Shown: one piece after another, positions 6,021 to 10,438 of the stretch
How the letters are laid out: each line of letters begins with the position of its first letter
Position numbering within the stretch: the stretch's first letter is position 1
NCBI GenBank assembly: GCA_021818565.1
Contig: JAKATV010000331.1
Span: 1-10,438 of the forward strand
Source of the DNA: Planctomycetota bacterium
Lineage (GTDB): Bacteria > Planctomycetota > Phycisphaerae > WQYP01
Reading direction: 5' to 3'
Length of the DNA: 10,438 nt
Program-made: the position numbers and the translations under genes
Notes under the pieces: model-generated
Told to the model about the DNA's origin: nothing
What the model saw: only the letters and a program-made list of their open reading frames with translations
The model's database searches: none

Positions 6021-6776
6021 TCAAGCGGCAGCGGTTTCCAGCCAGGCGTAACCGCGCTTTTCCAATTCCAGCGCCAATTCCTTGCCGCCGGATTTAACAA
6101 TTCTGCCGTCGCACAACACGTGCACAAAATCCGGCACAATATAGTCCAGCAACCGCTGGTAATGCGTGACTACCAGAATGGCCCGCTCCGGGCTGCGCAG
6201 GGCGTTAACCCCATTGGCGACAATTTTTAAGGCGTCAATGTCCAGACCGGAATCGGTTTCATCCAGAATGGCGAATTTTGGATTCAATACCGCCATCTGA
6301 AAAATCTCATTGCGCTTTTTCTCGCCGCCGGAAAATCCTTCATTCACGGACCGGTTCAAAAAGGTCTTATCCATTTCCAGCAACGCCATTTTCTCTTTGA
6401 CCATTTTCAGGAAATCCATGGCATCCAGTTCGTCCTGACCATGATGCTTACGAATGGCGTTCACCGCCGCCTTGAGAAAATAGCTGGTGGTGACGCCGGG
6501 AATTTCCACCGGATACTGAAACGCCATAAACAGGCCTTCACACGCCCGTTCTTCCGGGGATAAGTCCAGCAAATCTTTGCCGTCAAACAGCACGCTGCCG
6601 CCGGTAACCGTATACGTTTCCCGGCCCGCCAGCACGGATGAAAGCGTGCTTTTTCCTGAACCGTTAGGCCCCATGATGGCGTGAACTTCACCGGGATTAA
6701 TCGTCAGATCAATGCCCTTCAGGATCGGCTTGCCGCCCACGGCAGCCTCTAAATTCTTAATTTCAACCAATGCCAT
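6021..6776 (-). CDS. sufC: SufC, ABC-type ATPase
   Basis: A 251-residue ATPase that binds SufB and SufD and drives their rearrangement during cluster assembly. It is a soluble ABC protein, not a transporter. All motifs are present: Walker A GPNGSGKST (36-44), Q-loop FQYP (86-89), signature FSGGEKKRNE (148-157), Walker B FAILDE (168-173), D-loop SGLD (176-179) and the switch histidine His205 in VVTHYQR. The length matches the family. AGGAAA stands eight bases before the ATG. It lies 79 bp after sufB, a gap that carries a three-arm inverted repeat, and 31 bp before sufD. Confidence 0.97.
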   Translation of the reverse strand: MALVEIKNLEAAVGGKPILKGIDLTINPGEVHAIMGPNGSGKSTLSSVLAGRETYTVTGGSVLFDGKDLLDLSPEERACEGLFMAFQYPVEIPGVTTSYFLKAAVNAIRKHHGQDELDAMDFLKMVKEKMALLEMDKTFLNRSVNEGFSGGEKKRNEIFQMAVLNPKFAILDETDSGLDIDALKIVANGVNALRSPERAILVVTHYQRLLDYIVPDFVHVLCDGRIVKSGGKELALELEKRGYAWLETAAA

Positions 6777-6820
6777 AATTCTTGTTTCCTTTGCAAATTT
6801 AAATCAGGGTTGTTCCGGCG

Positions 6821-6855
6821 TTCCCGCGGTCGAACGCGGGAATTATATTCCCGCG
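6821..6855 (-). promoter_or_regulatory. Three-arm alternative hairpin between sufB and sufC
   Basis: Three arms occur in a row on the plus strand: TTCCCGCG (6821-6828), CGCGGGAAT (6835-6843) and ATTCCCGCG (6847-6855). The middle arm can pair with either neighbour, giving a 9-bp stem with a 3-base loop or an 8-bp stem with a 6-base loop. The structure starts directly at the sufB stop codon. There is no following U-run, so a processing or stability element, or a simple dispersed palindrome, is more likely than a terminator. It may set the ratio of SufB to the later subunits. Confidence 0.5.
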
Positions 6856-8298
6856 CTATCCGACACTGCCTTCAAGGCTTACGCCCAGCAACTTTTGGGC
6901 TTCGACGGCAAATTCCATCGGCAGTTCCCGGAACACTTCCTTGCAGAAGCCGTTGATAATCATATTAACCGCATCTTCCAGAGATATACCGCGCTGCTTG
7001 CAGTAAAAAAGCTGATCCTCGCCGATTTTGGAGGTGGAGGCTTCATGTTCAGCCTTGGAACTTGTATTGCGAACTTCGATGTACGGGAAGGTATGGGCAC
7101 CGCATTTATCCCCCAGAAGCAGCGAATCGCATTCCGTGTAATTGCGGGCGTTGGTGGCATTTTTCAAAATCTTAATCAGGCCGCGATAGGTGTTCTGTCC
7201 CTTCCCCGCCGAGATGCCCTTGGACACCACGGTGCTGCGCGTATTTTTGCCAATATGGATCATTTTTGTGCCGGTATCCGCCTGCTGCATGTGGTTGGTC
7301 AGCGCGACGGAATAAAACTCGCCGATGGAATTATCTCCCTGCAGGATCACGCTGGGGTATTTCCAGGTGATGGCTGAACCGGTTTCCACCTGCGTCCAGG
7401 AAATGCGGGCGCTATCCATACATTTGCCGCGCTTGGTGACAAAATTATAGATGCCGCCTTTACCCTCTTTATCACCGGGGTACCAGTTCTGCACTGTGGA
7501 ATATTTAATTTGTGCGCCCTTGAGCGCCACAAGTTCCACCACGGCCGCGTGCAACTGATTTTCATCCCGCATGGGCGCGGTGCAACCTTCGAGATAACTG
7601 ACATAAGCGCCTTCATCGGCGATAATTAATGTACGCTCAAACTGCCCGGTATTTTTGGCATTGATCCGGAAATAGGTGGACAATTCCATCGGGCAGCGCA
7701 CGCCTTTGGGTACGTAACAAAATGAGCCGTCACTGAAAACCGCGGAATTCAGCGTGGCGTAAAAGTTATCCGAATACGGCACCACCGAACCCAGATATTT
7801 ACTGATCAACTCCGGATGTTCCTGCACGGCTTCGGAAAACGAGCAGAAAATTACGCCCATTTCCGCCAGCTTGGCTTTGAAGGTTGTCGCGACGGATACC
7901 GAATCAAAAACGGCGTCCACCGCCACACCGGCAAATATTTTCTGCTCTTCCAGCGGCACGCCCAGCTTTTCGTACGTGCGCAGCAATTCCGGATCGACTT
8001 CATCCAGGCTTTTAAGTTGCTTTTTGGCCTTCGGAGCCGAGTAATAAATCACATCCTGAAAATCGATTTTCGGATATTTTACATTCGGCCACTTTGGTTC
8101 GGTCATGGTCAGCCAATGGCGGTAGGCCTTAAGCCGCCACTGCGTCATGAACTCAGGCTCATTTTTCCGCTTGGAAATGGCACGAACAATATCTTCATTC
8201 AGGCCTTTGGGTAAGGCGTCCGCCTCAATGTCGGTGACGAAACCCCATTTATATTCCTGATTGGCCAGTGTTTCTATTGTGCCTTCATCTGTCGGCAT
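6856..8298 (-). CDS. sufB: SufB, SUF scaffold subunit
   Basis: A 480-residue core scaffold protein on which the Fe-S cluster forms with SufC and SufD. Typical SufB stretches are LANQEYKWGFVTDIE (11-25), EPEFMTQWRLKAYRHW (47-62), the SDNFYATLNSAVFSDGSFCYVPKGVRCPMELSTYFRIN core (176-213), YLEGCTAP with Cys239, NYTECDSLL with Cys390, and AEHEASTSKIGEDQLFY (416-432). Cys239, Cys390 and Glu417-His418-Glu419 correspond to the residues of E. coli SufB used for sulfur transfer and cluster assembly (Cys254, Cys405 and the Glu432-Glu434 segment). The frame is open 20 codons further, but I chose the ATG at 8298 because AGGGG lies eight bases upstream, family members start here, and the extension is hydrophobic and unlike SufB. 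It is the first gene of the operon, read from the promoter at 8369-8397. Confidence 0.96.
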   Translation of the reverse strand: MPTDEGTIETLANQEYKWGFVTDIEADALPKGLNEDIVRAISKRKNEPEFMTQWRLKAYRHWLTMTEPKWPNVKYPKIDFQDVIYYSAPKAKKQLKSLDEVDPELLRTYEKLGVPLEEQKIFAGVAVDAVFDSVSVATTFKAKLAEMGVIFCSFSEAVQEHPELISKYLGSVVPYSDNFYATLNSAVFSDGSFCYVPKGVRCPMELSTYFRINAKNTGQFERTLIIADEGAYVSYLEGCTAPMRDENQLHAAVVELVALKGAQIKYSTVQNWYPGDKEGKGGIYNFVTKRGKCMDSARISWTQVETGSAITWKYPSVILQGDNSIGEFYSVALTNHMQQADTGTKMIHIGKNTRSTVVSKGISAGKGQNTYRGLIKILKNATNARNYTECDSLLLGDKCGAHTFPYIEVRNTSSKAEHEASTSKIGEDQLFYCKQRGISLEDAVNMIINGFCKEVFRELPMEFAVEAQKLLGVSLEGSVG

Positions 8299-8306
8299 GG
8301 CAAAAA

Positions 8307-8340
8307 CCCCTAAAAACAGGCAAATCCAAGCGGATTGCCT
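8307..8340 (-). promoter_or_regulatory. Attenuator-like hairpin and Shine-Dalgarno of sufB
   Basis: In the sufB leader, the transcript from 8340 to 8318 can fold into a stem of nine pairs with one bulged base and a GCUU loop (AGGCAAUCC pairing with GGAUUUGCCU). It is followed by GUUUUUA (8317-8311), the layout of an intrinsic terminator. The SD AGGGG (8311-8307) comes straight after, then UUUUUGCC and the ATG. The structure could end transcription early or hide the ribosome site. Confidence 0.4.
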
Positions 8341-8368
8341 GAAAAAGTCCAGCAACATTCTCTGAATT

Positions 8369-8397
8369 ATGTTAGGGATTCAGGAGCGTGATGTCAA
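8369..8397 (-). promoter_or_regulatory. Sigma-70-type promoter of the suf operon
   Basis: On the minus strand TTGACA (8397-8392) is separated by exactly 17 bp from TAACAT (8374-8369). The -35 box is a perfect match to the consensus and the -10 box matches four of six. Transcription would begin near 8362, giving a leader of about 65 bases before the sufB ATG. It lies in the 152-bp gap between the glycosidase stop and sufB, as expected for an independent operon. Confidence 0.65.
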
Positions 8398-8414
8398 TTG
8401 AGACTCGGTCTCAA
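8398..8414 (-). promoter_or_regulatory. Inverted repeat next to the -35 box, candidate operator
   Basis: A perfect 7-bp inverted repeat, TTGAGAC and GTCTCAA with a 3-base centre, ends at the base next to the -35 hexamer of the suf promoter. SUF operons are often controlled by an Rrf2-family (IscR) or SufR-type Fe-S regulator, but I do not recognise this motif as either site and no regulator gene is in the window. It could instead be a hairpin ending the upstream glycosidase transcript, as only AATTG follows it. Confidence 0.4.
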
Positions 8415-8450
8415 GCTTGCACGGGCGGCTGCGATTGGGAGCCTGGGAGC

Positions 8451-10438
8451 TTATTTGGAAGCCAAGGTCGCATACCAGCGGCTGGCGGTCTTTTCCACCA
8501 CCAGTCGCGTGTTCGCCGGCGAATGGCCTTCCTGAGCGGACACAATCAATTGGTTGGCTCCACGCCTGAGATAGTAGCTTGGTATATACAACCCCATGGT
8601 CATGACGGTATCCGGGTAATGCCCAAGATTATGGCCATTAAGCCACATATATCCGCCCGTTAGATCACCCCAGGCCACGCGCATAATGACATGCAGCTTA
8701 TCCTGCGGATTTACCTTGGGATTCCAGGTAAAAGCCGTTCGATAAAAGCATGGCACATTTGGAGCTTGCGTGAAGTTCTTCCATCCGGTTTTATTAAATG
8801 GCAAGCCCATGCCGCCACGCATCCGCCAAGGCCCAATAACTCCCCCGCCGCGTACGGCCGGTGCCAGGCGGGACAGGCTTAGAGATACCTGTCCCAGGGA
8901 GTGCATCGCATTGGTCGGTATTAACATGCTTAGAATATTGGGCTGTTTACCGTACCAGAATGTCAGCATCGCCCGTGCCGGATTGGTCCCGACCACGTGC
9001 GGATCCACTCGTCCGGCATCAAAACAGATGAAGGCGTTTGGCAGGGGATGTTGCCAGGAAAGCACCAGATGATCAGCATTAATCTGGGAAATTTTAGCCC
9101 GCAGCCATATAAAGCCCGGCTTCTTAAATTCCGGAATAACGTTGTGATTTAACTTATGAAACTTCCCGTGCGTCTGATCAGATAACACGCGCACCATCGC
9201 CGCCGATTTGGACAGCGACAGATAATGGTATTCCCAATTTCCCACCACCAGATTTTTGGTTACCACCTTCATGAGTATCGCCTTGCCGGAAATTCCCACT
9301 GCCCCCACTTTGGTGTAGGGGCCAATATAACTCCACAACTTCGGTCGCCCGCTGGAACTGGCAAAAACCGCCAGATCATTGACCCCAGCTTTGAGCCGCA
9401 CATTCACCGCCCGCTGCCCACCCACTTGGATCAATTTCCCGTTGACAAATACCTCCGCGGTGGCCACGACATGCGAAAACAAAATGCGATAGGGCCCGGC
9501 TTTTTTTACCGTTATTTTACTGCGATACCATTGATGCAGACCGGGATAATCTCCCACGCCCATCTGCACCGGATTGGGTGCGGAAATCCAGGATTTATCA
9601 TCATATTTCGGATTTGCCGGACCATCCGCCAATCGCATCTGCCAAGGCGCAAATGCCGGAACAGCCAAATTCGCCGCCTTCCGCGGTCCGGCCCCTGAAC
9701 TGACAGAAATCGGCTTCGACGAATCGCCGAAATAAATCTGCGCATCGCGAATGTTATCCGCCAGCGGCATTTGCGTATGAAGCACAATGTGTCCGTTATT
9801 GTCTTTGGTGCGCCCAACATAAGCGGGTCCACAAACCACCGCCGGCTTGCCGCCGATGTTCAAAAACCAGGTGTGATACATGGCCTCGCGGCTTTCCACA
9901 AACACGCGCAGCGTGCGATGCGCGGTTTTGATAAGGTAAATATCCGGACCCGCCGCCGGCACTTTCACCTGCAGCGTCAAACCTCCGGCTTCAGATTCTT
10001 TTTTGAACGATTTTGCTTGTGATAAAATTTTTCCGTGCACGCCCAACTGCAAAAGAATCTGCGATCCTGGTGGCCCGTATGTCACCAGCGTGGTGGTTGC
10101 TCCCTGCTTAAATATGCCGAAGATTCGCGCGCAACTCGCCCGTAATTTGAAGGTTTTGTTGATGGTAAAGTTCTTCACGACCGCAAACAGATGAAACCCG
10201 GCTATCGTCTGGGAACAGCCGTCGGGAATTTTTACCGTCACCGGTTGGAACGATAAGTTCTGATAAAAAAACATATCACCGCTGGGGCTTTGTCGCTCAA
10301 ACACGCGCACACCGGGCGGTGCCTTGAATTTCACATGGCGCACGTTAATGCTGGTTTCCAGAATGCGCTGAAAGCTACGTCCGAAATAATTGGCGGTTTT
10401 GTAGATGTAATAGAGCGGCCGCAAATCACCCGCTTGGC
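8451..10438 (-). CDS. GH35-like beta-galactosidase, 3' part
   Basis: The frame is open to the window edge, so the N-terminus and almost certainly the catalytic barrel lie outside; about 660 residues are visible. Counting from the TTG codon at 10424, the fragment opens with LYYIYKTANYFGRSF, then beta-rich domains. A first galactose-binding-like jelly roll runs about 260-350 (WQMRLADGPANPKYDDKSW, GLHQWYRSKITV, AEVFVNGK at 323-330). A second runs about 547-632 (GWKNFTQAPNVPCFYRTAFTW, GYMWLNGHNLGHY at 591-603, LYIPSYYLRRGANQLIVSAQE). This pair, with its WxNGxNLGxY..GP/MGLYIP..L..G.N motif, is typical of the C-terminal part of GH35 beta-galactosidases. It would cleave terminal beta-galactose or a related sugar from polysaccharides; no catalytic residues can be seen here. 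It ends 152 bp before sufB and has its own transcript in all likelihood. Confidence 0.8.
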   Translation of the reverse strand, partial: QAGDLRPLYYIYKTANYFGRSFQRILETSINVRHVKFKAPPGVRVFERQSPSGDMFFYQNLSFQPVTVKIPDGCSQTIAGFHLFAVVKNFTINKTFKLRASCARIFGIFKQGATTTLVTYGPPGSQILLQLGVHGKILSQAKSFKKESEAGGLTLQVKVPAAGPDIYLIKTAHRTLRVFVESREAMYHTWFLNIGGKPAVVCGPAYVGRTKDNNGHIVLHTQMPLADNIRDAQIYFGDSSKPISVSSGAGPRKAANLAVPAFAPWQMRLADGPANPKYDDKSWISAPNPVQMGVGDYPGLHQWYRSKITVKKAGPYRILFSHVVATAEVFVNGKLIQVGGQRAVNVRLKAGVNDLAVFASSSGRPKLWSYIGPYTKVGAVGISGKAILMKVVTKNLVVGNWEYHYLSLSKSAAMVRVLSDQTHGKFHKLNHNVIPEFKKPGFIWLRAKISQINADHLVLSWQHPLPNAFICFDAGRVDPHVVGTNPARAMLTFWYGKQPNILSMLIPTNAMHSLGQVSLSLSRLAPAVRGGGVIGPWRMRGGMGLPFNKTGWKNFTQAPNVPCFYRTAFTWNPKVNPQDKLHVIMRVAWGDLTGGYMWLNGHNLGHYPDTVMTMGLYIPSYYLRRGANQLIVSAQEGHSPANTRLVVEKTASRWYATLASK

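Noticed and set aside
5990..6139. Earlier start for SufD overlapping sufC by 119 bases
   Set aside because: The added residues are unlike SufD and reflect sufC in another frame; the ATG at 5989 has GGAG at five bases.
8299..8358. Earlier start for SufB adding 20 hydrophobic residues (possible signal peptide)
   Set aside because: SufB is cytoplasmic, the extension covers the leader hairpin, and the ATG at 8298 has a proper AGGGG site and matches family N-termini.
1..10438. tRNA or rRNA genes, transposase genes, integrase or attachment sites
   Set aside because: I looked for cloverleaf-like segments and mobile-element proteins and saw none that I could support.

Overview
The window is dominated by a SUF iron-sulfur cluster assembly operon on the minus strand, read from about 8400 down to 1985 in the order sufB, sufC, sufD, sufS, sufU, then a HesB-like/MIP18 (SufT-type) fusion gene. 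The protein families point to a bacterium. The sufBCDS-U plus SufT order, an unrelated large GH35-like glycosidase next door, and intergenic DNA full of short-period repeats suggest a Planctomycetota/PVC-type genome, possibly Phycisphaerae-like. That placement is inference from memory and was not tested.

Layout. Positions 1-349 hold non-coding repeat and palindromic DNA. A gene of unrecognised function lies at 350-1057 (+). A second copy of the same composite repeat follows (1062-1207), then an apparent RHS-like coding remnant (1208-1516), about 360 bp of gene-free hairpin-rich DNA, and heptamer repeats (1879-1960). A small hairpin at 1961-1980 may end the suf transcript. The suf genes occupy 1985-8298. 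A 263-bp gap between sufU and the last gene is filled with three tandem-repeat arrays arranged as a large inverted structure. Upstream of sufB are a good sigma-70-type promoter (TTGACA, 17 bp, TAACAT), a perfect 7-bp inverted repeat touching the -35 box, and a hairpin followed by a U-run just before the Shine-Dalgarno. From 8451 to the window edge runs the 3' part of a glycosidase gene on the minus strand.

How the genes work together. SufS takes sulfur from cysteine as a persulfide and SufU, a zinc protein, accepts and passes it on. SufB, SufC and SufD form the ATP-driven scaffold on which the cluster is built. The terminal gene joins an A-type carrier fold that has lost all three cluster-binding cysteines to a MIP18/SufT domain that keeps its conserved cysteine; it is probably a cluster-maturation or targeting adaptor. 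sufD/sufS and sufS/sufU overlap (ATGA and TGATG), which implies translational coupling.

No wholly new defence or mobile system was found. The most notable items are the Cys-less A-type/MIP18 fusion, the possible attenuator and operator in front of sufB, the three-arm alternative hairpin between sufB and sufC, and the families of 7-bp and 9-bp repeats, including a composite repeat that flanks the unrecognised gene on both sides.
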